Shown: one piece after another, positions 9,991 through 20,380 of the stretch
Numbering within the stretch: the first letter of the stretch is position 1
Layout of the letters: each line of letters opens with the position of its first letter
From: Holacanthus passer
Lineage: Eukaryota > Chordata > Actinopteri > Pomacanthidae
Direction: 5' to 3'
NCBI GenBank assembly: GCA_025331565.1
Contig: JAFREQ010000017.1
Coordinates: 310,001-374,000 of the forward strand
Length of the DNA stretch: 64,000 nt
Position numbers and translations under genes: made by a program
Notes under the pieces: model-generated
Told to the model about the DNA's origin: nothing
Seen by the model: the letters and a program-made list of their open reading frames with translations, nothing else
Database searches by the model: none

Positions 9991-12960
9991 CTGATGGATC
10001 TTAATAGTTTATTCGTCCCCATTTGGAAAACTTGAAAGCTGGAGCAAATTTTATGGTTTTCAAATCATTGGTCTTACCTTGAACCAGTGGTGCTTTTCCT
10101 GTGTATCAGACATTTCTATTGTTTGAAATTAGATTAATAATGATTGAATGAATTGTGTTTGGAGTCTTGCAGAGTTGCTACAGTCTGTGGTCTGTTTCTG
10201 ATTACTTCCTTAACCTTGTTCAATGACTTGGCTTTTATATAACAAAGGAGCTTTGTTTCATATTTGCATTACAGTCTGCAGAAGCCATATTCCACTCAAA
10301 TATCAATAGGAGCATTGTAATCATCTGTGAGCGTGTCGGCTTAGTTTCTATAACAGCAAACACAGGTAAACAATCAAACAGTGCAGTGTTGTGTATAAAC
10401 TCCCAGGTACTGTGTTTCAGGTTAGCTTTGATTAAAAAGCACAAATTTGGACGATGGAACGATTTTTTTTTGGAAGCTGATATGTGTTCTCAAGTGCGGC
10501 AGTAGTATCAGCCAGGTAACCATACCCGGCTCTGTTTGGTAAACGGAGACAAAGAGATGAGGAAAGAAAGAGGCCATAAAGATATCCATCATCCCCCTCC
10601 TTCTCCCCACCTTTGGGTCCCCATACACAGACACACACAGGGGTCTAATCCTGCCTCTTAGGAGTGTAAGCGATAGCCTTGTGTAACATTAAAAACAGGT
10701 CTGATCTGATGCAACTGGCAAAGTCATTCATGCGCCGCATTCCAGGGTGGGATCCTGATGTGGAAATGGTCAAAGATTTAGTTTCACTTTCCTGTTAATG
10801 TCATCTGATCAGCAGGAGTACGGTACCCTGCCTTTTCTCTCTGTTTCTGTCTCTCCCTCTTATCTCTGCCCTCTTTCTCCGTTATCTTCTCTAATTCAAC
10901 AGAAAAGGGTGCCTTTTCTCCTGCGTTCAGTCATTTACTGGCCTCCACCTTCACGAGCAGGCGTGGCTCCGGTCTCCGCCTGGCCACCCCGAGGGACACG
11001 CCCTCTGCTTTTATCTTGGCCGTAAATCCCTCTTAAGTCCCCTAATCACAGATTAATGGCACTGTAGATAGGGAGCGCCCTACTGTGCTCGCTCTTCCTT
11101 ATCACAGACCCATATTCCATATCTCTTCCTCTGCTCAGCTGGACATCTGATATGGGGTGTGATGATATGGCTCCAGCTCCTGCAACACCTCTCAATTTTA
11201 GCATCTGTCTTTATGAGATTTTGTGATCTTGAGCATCTTTACGGGGAAAATTTACCTCAGTATTACTCACACAATCACATGCAATGTGATGTAGGCCGTG
11301 ATAGAGGTGAACCGGCTGGTCGAACATTGTGAAGTTTTATCGCTCAAGGAAGTAGACACATTATCCTTTCTCTTCATCAGTGACAACAGATCTAAATTGC
11401 CTCACTGTCTCTCTCCCCTGTGAGTTCGGCGAGCTAAAGGGCAGGTGTCTGGCTCCTTTCCTCGTCCTCACACTCTGCCAAGATAGGAGCCAATGAAAAG
11501 AGCCGTGAGAGACAGAGGCACTTTTTCAGTTAGGGAAATCACTGGACCTGAACTTATTACTTCAGCTAGGTGATTGTGTTTGGCTATTTTTTGGGGGGGC
11601 GGGCTGCCTTTCTGCCTTTCTTCATTTTCATGCAGGGAGTGATTAGTAATAAAAATGTCGTACACATGATGTTGCCTGTGGGGGTACATAAGCTTTTAAT
11701 TGCAAAGGGCAAACATGACGTGTTTAAGGAATGACCCTGGCTCTGATAGAGCTGACCCTGTCTGGCTTTCTTCTTGTCCCGAGGCCGCTCAGCGTCTAAG
11801 TTGCAGTTTCAGGGTCGTCTTCTGTGTTTTCAGACAGAGTAGTTAGATCGATTGCTTCCTCCCGGACACGTAAGCTTTGTAGCCCCACAAACAAGATTTT
11901 ATTGCATTCTCTTGTAGTTGACGTCTTGGCCATTTACAGCAAATGTTATAAATTCTTCCATTAGTAACTGTGGGAGTTATTATGCAATATAAATAATTAA
12001 TAGTGCAGCTCTTGTCATAGCAATAGTGTCAATAGGAAGTGAGGGGCTGTAGCACTCCCCAAAAATGTGCATTATAAAAACCATAAGTGAGTAAAATAAA
12101 GTTTAATCTTATATAATGTTTTCCCCCTTTCTTATTGGGATATGTGTGTACTAAGTGTTAAATAAAGAGGAGGATTTATTTTGTTTTTTATCCAAACATT
12201 ATCATGCATATAAGTCGATTATCCCTTGCAAAGTGGGCTCGCAAGAGAGAAAAGGAGCATGCATATGGACAGACATGGAGCTGTGAGACAAAAATCTTTG
12301 ATCATGAAGCCTAACGTAGCTCTGTATGATTCTCAGTATGAGTATGAGTGCCCTTCTCAATAGGTCAGATTACATTCTAATATATTTGCATGGTAGGTAG
12401 CAGTCCTGCTCTCCTGCTTATTTTTTTTTTTTTTTATATCAGATTGAGGAAGCAGGCTTATCTCATTGAATATGGATTCACAGTAACTCATGTTGCAGGG
12501 TGAAAATCAAGTTTAGCCCCAAGACACATATGAATCAATATGATGCTGGCAGCCAAAATGTTAATGTACAACGTATGTGCAGCGATCTAATGGACAGCTG
12601 AATGACCTTGGATTTGTAAGAACCATTGCAAATCTCGTGATCATGCCCAGTCTATTAATGATCGGAGGGGGGACAGAGCCTGGATACCAGAATGGGCAAA
12701 TGCCCCGGAGGTCTTTATGAATCCTAGGATGCATACAGATCCTGTGTGCATATGGGTCAGCGTCTGGGTCTGGACCCTTGTGGTGGCTGTATGGATGGGT
12801 CTGAGGCTGTTCTATCCACCGTGCTTGTTGTTGCTGTTGGGCTCTCGTGGTTTGATGTTTATTACTGAGATTGCTTTTAGCAGCGAAGAGAAAAGTCACA
12901 GAGAATTGTGGGTTTTTTTAATTACCACCACAGCAAGCAAAGGTTCCCTCAAGCAGAGTT
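9991..12960. other. Intron 1, mixed DNA with two POU octamers
   Basis: Perfect ATTTGCAT octamers lie at 10262-10269 and 12384-12391, and a run of 15 T at 12421-12435. No exon or transposon is recognised. A pyrimidine-rich patch sits at 10830-10910. Short open frames across the stretch overlap on both strands and look like chance. Confidence 0.4.
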
Positions 12961-12968
12961 TAACTTTT

Positions 12969-12990
12969 TGTGTGTGTGTGTGTGTGTGTG
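12969..12990. repeat. (TG)11 microsatellite
   Basis: Eleven uninterrupted TG units are read directly. The tract is probably length-polymorphic. Confidence 0.95.
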
Positions 12991-13000
12991 AGTAAATGAG

Positions 13001-13330
13001 AAAAAAGAAACACAGAGCTCTCCAGCAAGTGAGAGGGTTAAGGGAGAGGGAGAATCTCGCCTCGGGCTCCAATCGATCAGATCCGTGCAGTAGAAGTCCC
13101 AGCTTCCCTTTGGTGAGGCTGTGTATTGCGTTAGCTCATCTCACATTTTCTGTCTAGAAGTGAGGGGGGGGGAGGAGAGAGGGGGATATAAAATAGGAGA
13201 GAGGGTGGTTGAAAGCAGCAGAGGAGAAGGAAGGGCAGCGCTTTGAAATAAAGGGAGGGTTAGACGACTCAAAGCGAAGCAAGAAAGAGATGTTGAACAG
13301 CTTGGTTCGGTTCTTGAAGTGTGAACTCTC
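13001..13330. repeat. Purine-rich low-complexity tract
   Basis: Long A/G-rich runs, including nine G at 13164-13172, give marked strand asymmetry. The tract could form unusual DNA structure or act as a GAGA-type site. It ends before a pyrimidine tract and CAG at about 13335-13358, which resembles a splice acceptor, but no exon with coding character follows. Confidence 0.5.
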
Positions 13331-14075
13331 TGCTCCTCTCTCTTGTTTCTGTCTCAGATTCGGTCTTCAGTGCGTGCTGTAGGGAAGGAGCGAAGTCGGC
13401 TTGTTGGCCATCTTCTAAAAGCGTGCACCTGTAGAGGGGGGCATGGGAGTGTTTGTGCCATGACAGAATAATCCTTTACGCCGCCTGTGTCTTTTTCCCC
13501 TGGTGAGGGGTAATGGAGCTGAAGTAACTGGGGTCACTCAAAGTGTCTGTGGGGATCAACACGGCAAAGCATACGTGCACACACACATTATGCACATGAT
13601 GAATTCAATAAGGGACAAGGAAAGCATAATAGCATTGTGTAACCGATACATACACCCACTCACTGCTCAAAACACACACACCCTCCCAGGAATCACACAC
13701 AAAGCACTTAGACTTCTATATGAACTGCTGAGTATTAATTTAGCAGCTTATTCTTCCCAGCTTCCCCATAACAGGATACTGTAACCTACTGTATATTATA
13801 TTCTCAGTCTACATCTTAATCATGCAGACCGGGTGTAATCACCTGGAGTAAACAACCGCTGATCAAACACAACATCACCGGCTGCACCGCTCTCTTCGCA
13901 GTGAGCCGCATCTAAATAGTTAATGGCTCCTCCCCCATAAATCTCCCAACTTCAGATCATTTCAAATTAGAGAGGAGCTATTTAAATCAGGAAGGGAACA
14001 GGCAGAGCAGATAGCGGCTGAGCTCTTCAAAGTCCTCTTTAATAAAACATATTAGCCTTCCTTGTCTGGTGGAGG

Positions 14076-14172
14076 GCGGCGGTGAGCGGTGCAGTTGCAG
14101 CCGTGGTAATGGGCCTGCAGAGCGAGGAGTAGTAGCTCGGCTCGGCGCTGCTCGACCGAAGGGCCGCTCCTC
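14076..14172. promoter_or_regulatory. Dense CpG cluster in intron 1 (candidate alternative promoter or enhancer)
   Basis: I count 12 CpG dinucleotides in about 97 bp (GGCGGCGG, CTCGGCTCGGCGC, GCTCGACCGAAG and GGGCCGC among them), against a CpG-poor background in most of the window. The cluster lies 2.1 kb upstream of exon 2 on the same strand, preceded by AT-rich DNA with GAGCTATTTAAATC at 13975-13988. It is a plausible unmethylated regulatory island or alternative start site. No first exon with a matching donor was identified. Confidence 0.3.
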
Positions 14173-16240
14173 GTTAGCATGTGGTCTGTAGGTTCAAACG
14201 TTAGTGATGGGAGCAGGTTACAAATGGGGGTTAATTAGACCGGTTGTGGTTCAGGCAGCTCTGATATCCAGTATTTTTTATAAACTTTATTCAGCATCAG
14301 ATAGCACACTAATTCATTCTTGCTAAAGGCTTTATGTGCCGCTCTCTGTAATTCGCCATCTGCTTCTGTCTGTCTCTCAGAAATGCTTTAATCTTTACAG
14401 ATGTGTTTTCATGCCCACAGAGTATCTAATAGACTGACATACAAAACCCAAACAGTTTCAGAATTACAGGGATTTCATGTGTGAGACTTTGTCTTATTTG
14501 TCGTGTTGCCACTAAATAATTAATCATCAATTCACTGGCTTCAGTCTAATTGCTCCAAATTGAGTGGCTGTTAGTCTAATGGCAAATTTTGAATACAGTG
14601 GTGTCTGGCTTGAAGTCCGTTGCACTGCATCTGTCATATTCCACCATTTTAAATGTTGGATCTCGTTCAGTTATTTTCAACTATAGGCTGAAAATAAATG
14701 CTTGTGGGGAAAAATAACCAGCAACATTGCTTATTGTCGCTTATAAAGAGCAGCTTATTTGCTATTATGGTCATATTTTTCCCCACTATCATTGCAGCCA
14801 GACACAACCGCTGCAGTTTGTGACCAGTAGTTTTACAAAACACATGTGCAGCATATAAGCATGAACATATGTCCCAAAAGAGGAACCTACACCAAGTCTC
14901 AAGGGAAAAGCCAGTGTTTGCACAAGACTCATATAAGAACAACAGGTGTGGAAGATGCTCGACCCTCTGATGGAAAGAAGTCAAAAAGTCCGCCCTGTCA
15001 TAAACGTTTAGGAATGACTTGACCAGACTCATGATCACGATGTCCTTCTTTGGGGCGCTGGATTAATTATATATCATTGGCCACACTACACATTTGCATT
15101 GAAGTGATTAATCTTTCCACAGAGCTGTCACTGATTATGCTGACTTTACCTAAAAGATATGGCGACCACAGGAAGATGCCTTCTCAGCACCAGATTTCCA
15201 GGGTAATGGGGGGATGGGTGGAGGGCACAGAAATGAGGCAGTGTGGCAAGTTCACAGGATGCTGGGTAAATTAATTGCAGGCCTGTGCCTCCAATTAGAC
15301 TCGACTCTCTTTAATTGGTGCTGAATGGGATCCAAAGGCCCTATGCTGGGAGATATGGCGAGTAGGGGAAAAAAACTCTCTCTCTCACCCACACAGACAC
15401 ACACACACACACACAAACACATTCACAAACTATTGTGTGCAGGCACACAATGCATTCACAACCACCGAGTCCCACCCTTCAGGAATTAACAACAGGAAGC
15501 TAATTTGCATGTAAAGCAGGTTTGATAGCCACAGCTGACTGGTCGGAGGGAGCAGTAGTAATGGCTTGAGATAGCACCAGGGTGTTAACCCCCTTGGCAC
15601 TGCTGCCGGCTGCTCCTACTTTTTCTTTGTCTCTAAGCTATGCAGTGCATCTACATCTTATCTTTCATCTCTTAATTTCCTTTTACCTTAAAGGTGTGTC
15701 ATATTCTTGTCGACTGTTGCCTTCTTTTTCGTCTTCTTTGCTCTTTGATGTGAGAAATGACAGAGTCACCTAGCTGGAGCAGTGCTGAGCTTCACTAAAG
15801 GAGCTGTTGCTGTAATTAAAGGGAGTTTGCTCACAGATTGGTAGTTTATTCTGTCTTTACTGCTTGCAGCAGTACCTGTTATTGTACCTTAAAGAATACG
15901 TTTCACTACTTTCAAATTATATTGTCTCTATGTAAATGTGATGCTTATATCAGTGAATTTTGTGGAGGAGTGCAGACGCACACTTATGGAGCATCAGTAT
16001 TCATAAATCTAGATAGTACATTAGTCATCCTAACAAGTTGAGTATTATGTCCCTGGAGCTGATCAAAAACCACTAAAAGGCATGATAGGTTAACATTCTC
16101 ACCTTACAATCAATAATTAGACCGTGAACATCAATATATATGTGGAACTCGAAGTCCATGACATCAGATCTCTAGGCCCTATGTGTCATATTCTTATATC
16201 ACAGAGTTAAATAAGTACTTTAAAATCCATTTATAGGCTT
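14173..16240. other. Intron 1, AT-rich 3' part with two POU octamers
   Basis: Besides the microsatellite this stretch holds octamers ATTTGCAT at 15092-15099 and 15503-15510, and an ATTA-rich patch at 14510-14590 (TAAATAATTAATCATC, CAAATTGAG). No exon is recognised. The open frame at 14667-15038 on the minus strand has no family similarity that I can see. Confidence 0.4.
15376..15415. repeat. Compound (TC)n-(CA)n microsatellite
   Basis: A short TC run at 15376-15386 is followed by a slightly interrupted CA tract, pure from 15397 to 15415. Confidence 0.9.
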
Positions 16241-16286
16241 TACATTTTTCCATATATAAACTTTCATTTTTGTCGTTTGTTCTCAG

Positions 16287-16613
16287 GATCCCGTCTGCGC
16301 CAAGAGGACACCCCACCCCGGATTGTGGAGCACCCATCTGACCTGATTGTTTCCAAAGGGGAGCCCGCCACCCTCAACTGTAAAGCTGAGGGGTGGCCAA
16401 CCCCGACGGTGGAGTGGTACAAGGATGGAGAGCGGGTGGAAACAGACAGGGACAATCCCCGTTCGCAGCGCATGCTGCTACACAGCGGCTCCCTCTTCTT
16501 TCTACGCATCGTCCATGGACGACGGAGCAAGCCGGACGAGGGTTCCTATGTCTGTGTTGCCCGCAACTACCTGGGAGAGGCAGTGAGTCACAACGCCTCG
16601 CTGGAAGTAGCCA
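16287..16613 (+). CDS. robo1: Roundabout receptor, coding exon 2 (first Ig domain, Slit-binding)
   Basis: The exon supplies residues 20-128 and the first base of codon 129, and has phase 1 at both ends. It encodes SRLRQED, PPRIVEHPSDLIV and then the first immunoglobulin (I-set) domain. The Ig landmarks are present: Cys51 in LNCKAEG, Trp63 in EWYKDGERVE, the DEGSYVC motif with Tyr107 and Cys109 (disulfide partner of Cys51), and a possible N-glycosylation site at Asn122 (NAS). The Robo signature FFLRIVHGRR carries the paired Arg98/Arg99, which correspond to the heparan-sulfate contact region of mammalian Robo1. Asn50 and Lys52 flank the first Cys, where Slit2 contacts were mapped in human Robo1. 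DLIVSKGEPATLNCK and SHNASLEV favour robo1; KDGERVE and RRSKPDEGSY also fit robo2, so the paralogue is not certain. Odd residues are Trp56 (an Arg in the Robos I recall) and His85 (normally Pro). The donor is GTAAGT at 16614. Confidence 0.93.
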
Positions 16614-16762
16614 GTAAGTGCAGCATGTCTTCCTATTTCTTCTTCGCCTTTAGTGTGGGTGTGAATGGAAGAGTTTGGGTTCAGATGCAGCTGAATAGCA
16701 GGCTCCAGTTTCCGCCAGTGTTTCTGCGCTCAATGTGTTCATTGAGTTGGATAATCTCTTAG

Positions 16763-19700
16763 GAGATGGGCAGGATGTGTTTGGCCCAGCGGTCTCTGTA
16801 GGCCTGCGGAGCCTTGGGGGAGAAGTGGCCTGATCATTCCAGGGTGAGTGCTTCTCTAAAGGGCCCTTGGTAGGTGGTCAGGAGCTACAAAGGGAACAAA
16901 GCCCTTTCTGTTTTGGCCCTGCTTGTGCTTTTTGTCAGAGAGATAGATATGAGGTTTTTTATTGAAAGGAATGCAATCATTGCATCTGTGTTTAGTCATC
17001 TTTTAATGAAGAGCTTTCACACTCATTTCATTGAAGTATCAGAGATTCCTTTTATTGTCTGCTACATTCATGCAACGACAGGCAAGCTTTGATGTAAAGT
17101 GGATTTAAGCATCTCCAGGGTCAACAAGCAGGCTTGGAGACATATTAGCAAGAAGTATATTTGGCAGTCCGTGGGTATGAAATGTAGGAAGAGAGAATCT
17201 TTTCTAAACCATTTAGTCTTTCTGTGCGTGGCGAACTGTGTTGACAAATTTGTTCCCATGATTATTTAAAGGCTGCTTTCGTTGGTGAGGTCAGCTCTTC
17301 AGATATATTATCTCTTTGCTCTCTCGACTAGCTGAGAGTGAAGGCTGAGGAGGAGAGCTCAGATATCAACCGCTCTTCTAGCATGCCCGGAGGCTGTCAC
17401 CAACCCGCTCACTGTAATCTAATCAAGATGGGGAAAGAAAGAATTGTGTGTGTTTGAATGTGTGCGAGTGGATGTGGAGCGTGGGGGGTTGTGGGGCTGG
17501 ACATGGGCTCCCGGCTTTTTGAGGGTTATGGGTATGAGGTGTCGGTCAGATAGTAGTAGCTTGCCGTCTATTTTCGGATTTAAGCTGTATTAGTGGGATC
17601 TCTGGAGTTTATGGATGTGACAAACTGCGCTGCTCTTAATGCTGTTTTCAATATTTTCCATCTTCAGTGTCAGCTAAGTGAAATGTAAAGTAAGACGCAT
17701 CAGATAAGAGATCTTTACAGGCGTATTGATTATACACTGGGTTTTTATGGTGTCTTCCATGAGCCCTCCTGTTAAACTGAGAATACCAGAAATGCAGAGT
17801 GGTGGCCCAGTTGGTGAGTTGTCCTCATATATCCTGCACAGCCAAGCCTGTCAACGTTAGAATTACAACTCAGCATAATTTAAATGTAATTATCCAAACT
17901 ACTTCAGGGGCAAACTAATTTTATGGAATATGAAAATAAAAAAACTCAAGTATTTGGCATTTTATTATAAGTTTCCACAGGTCAGAATGCTAAAAATATT
18001 TTTCCCTGGTAGTACAAGATATACAGTGTTTATTTCAGAGGTGGGTTTTTCAAGTAGAAAAAACAAGACACTTGGACCAGAGTGCCACTGGCTCGCTCTC
18101 AAGCTCGGGGCTGCTTATTCTGTATAAGGTTCAAACGGAGCCATAATGACAAGCCACTGCGCTCCAGCCCTCTCTCTCCCTCTCGCTCACTCGGTGTGTC
18201 TCACTCCCCTCTCTGCAGCTCAGGCTTAACTACATATAATTATGCTGTCGGAGCGACCGGGATGGAACCCTGCTGAGGAAAAAAAAAAAACGCAGTAGAA
18301 AACGAAAAGGCCCAGACGCACTGAAATTTCTTTACGAGGCTTCATTTAAACTCCACAGTGGAGAAACTACAAGCCGTAAATCTGACTCATGAGGGCATAT
18401 AAGAAGGTTTTTGGATCCCGTGTTGTCATTAAAGATGCTTGTCATATCTTAACTGTTATGAGTTGAACATTATAGACGGGATGTGCTGCTCAGACTCAGT
18501 GTTGAGGGAACAACCAGACTTTTAATTTCTAATGACACTCCAAAGAAGGAAGTTGTGGCTTTAATTGTGTTTACTTTGCCGAGCTCTCCCCTCCTCTAAC
18601 GTTTTCACTTTAAAAGCTAAAAACACAACTTTTTGGAGATGTTTTTCTAAGAGCTTGGCTTTTACAGTTTCCTTTACTCACCAGCGATTGTTAACATAAT
18701 CCAAGTTTCAACAAGTCCTGTTTTGTCAGGCTAGGGGAGCTAACCCAGTTTGTTTGGTTTATCATTAACCACATGTACAGTACAGCTCACAATCTCTCTA
18801 TCTCAGACTCTTAACCCAAAGCCCGAGCTAATGCATTTACCAAGAAACCTGTTTGTCTTGTGTATTCAAACAAGCTCAAGACAGGATTCTTTTCCTATTA
18901 TGCCATTGTTTTCTTTGTATTAGAGATGTTGATGTCAAATAATGAACTTCCTTTGTGCTCAGTGCTGCCAGCTGATAAAGAACCGAGAGTAAGGCCTCAC
19001 TTCACCACTCTGTTACTTAATAAAAAGTGCTTGAACATGTTTACACTTCTATAACTTTTGCGTCTTTACACTTACGTTTGTGTTTTCATCAAAAGCTGAA
19101 TAAAATGTTAAAAATCAGTAAGAGAATTTAAAAGTAATAGGAAATGTGCTCACTCTCATTTAGCCATTACTGACGAGCACATAGGCACAATACAGCATGT
19201 GTGCAGGTCACTGTATACTCTGTGATATGTCACAGTAATTTCCTTTACCCAGAGCTCTGCGTGAGGCCCTCGGAGGCTCTATGAATAGCTTGTTTCTCTT
19301 TTCCTGGATGCGGAGATAGCAAAGTGAGGTAATGGACGGCACACTGCTCCACTTGAGCAGGCGATAACCTCAGGGCCTGCTGTCTAGTGGCCTGGCTGAC
19401 TGCACAGCGCTGACCGCACAGGGTTGGCTGTGGGCCTTATATCCACACACAGACTTCTCTCTCCAGAGGCAGGGTTTTACTTTTTACAGCCACTAACAAC
19501 AGAAGCGGAGGGACGTTGACTTTGAATTTGTTCCATTGCATGTAACTCTACACAGCTTCGAGTTTATCTCAGGATTGCGTTGATCCTGTTACTTCTGTGA
19601 AAACTCTGTCACCGCGTGCAGCCAGCTGGCTTTGCTGACTCTCTGATTAGTGGGGGAAGGTGGAGGCTTCAGATGTGTTGAAGGAGGCAGAGTTCATCCT

Positions 19701-20380
19701 GACAGGGTGAGGGTCATCTGCAGAGCGGAGGACAGTCGGCTGGCATGCGCCGCTCTAAAGGCAGCATGGCCACCTCCCACTGATCTGAGGACTCGCCTGT
19801 CTCTCATGCAGGAAATCCCTTGTAGTACATCTGTTGGCTCTCAAAGACTCGGGGTCTTTATGTTGTCCCCTTCAGCACAACCCCTCCTCTTGACACCTAA
19901 CATCTGAGTTTACTCGATCTCACATGTCTTTCATCCATAACCTCACCCATCTCTGCTCTTTGCTCCTCATTATTTCTCTCACTGAAACAGAACAACCCCA
20001 GTGACTGTAACAGCTTCTTCCACTACCTCGTGACACAGTAATTATTTATTTATCATGGTGTGTTTGCCTTTCATTAAATTACCACAAGTGTACCTATATA
20101 GTGTAGCTGCTTTTTTTTTTTTTATTTCATTAACTTTCTCACACCTCTCCCTCTGTTTCTGTTATTTTGGAGTCTCATCTGAACTCCTTTAAACCTCCCT
20201 CATCTTCTCAGCAAATATGAACTTCTAAACATAAAATGAGTCTATGAGGTGAATAGAAAGACAAAGCGAGCGAGGAGAAAGAAACAGCAGAGAATGAGCT
20301 GAAGGAGAAAAAAAAATCAGGACACTAACCCCAGCAGAAGCAGCAGTGAGTGTGCTGGCGAGCTGCCAGGGGACTGGAGG
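16763..20380. other. Intron 2, no recognised genes
   Basis: This is mixed intronic DNA. It contains a run of 12 A near 18279-18290, a run of 13 T at 20111-20123 and a purine-rich patch at 20250-20320. No coding signal, RNA gene or mobile-element terminus is recognised. Confidence 0.45.

Larger units (their letters stand above)
465..16286 (+). other. robo1: Intron 1 of the Robo gene (15.8 kb)
   Basis: A phase-1 intron runs from the GTAAGC donor at 465 to the AG acceptor at 16285-16286. The acceptor follows a T-rich tract at about 16245-16284. No exon-like coding segment was recognised in between. The longer open frames (for example 804-1190 and 14667-15038) show no domain or family signal. 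Long first introns are typical of vertebrate Robo genes and often hold enhancers and alternative first exons. Its contents are described in separate entries. Confidence 0.8.

Noticed and set aside
13335..13440. Acceptor-like CTGTCTCAG followed by a possible internal exon
   Set aside because: The sequence after it lacks coding character in a phase compatible with exons 1 and 2.
14185..14210. GGTTCAAAC word resembling a tRNA B box
   Set aside because: No matching A box or cloverleaf arms at the right distance.
15315..15330. GGTGCTGAA half of a REST/NRSF site
   Set aside because: The other half-site is absent at both canonical and extended spacing.
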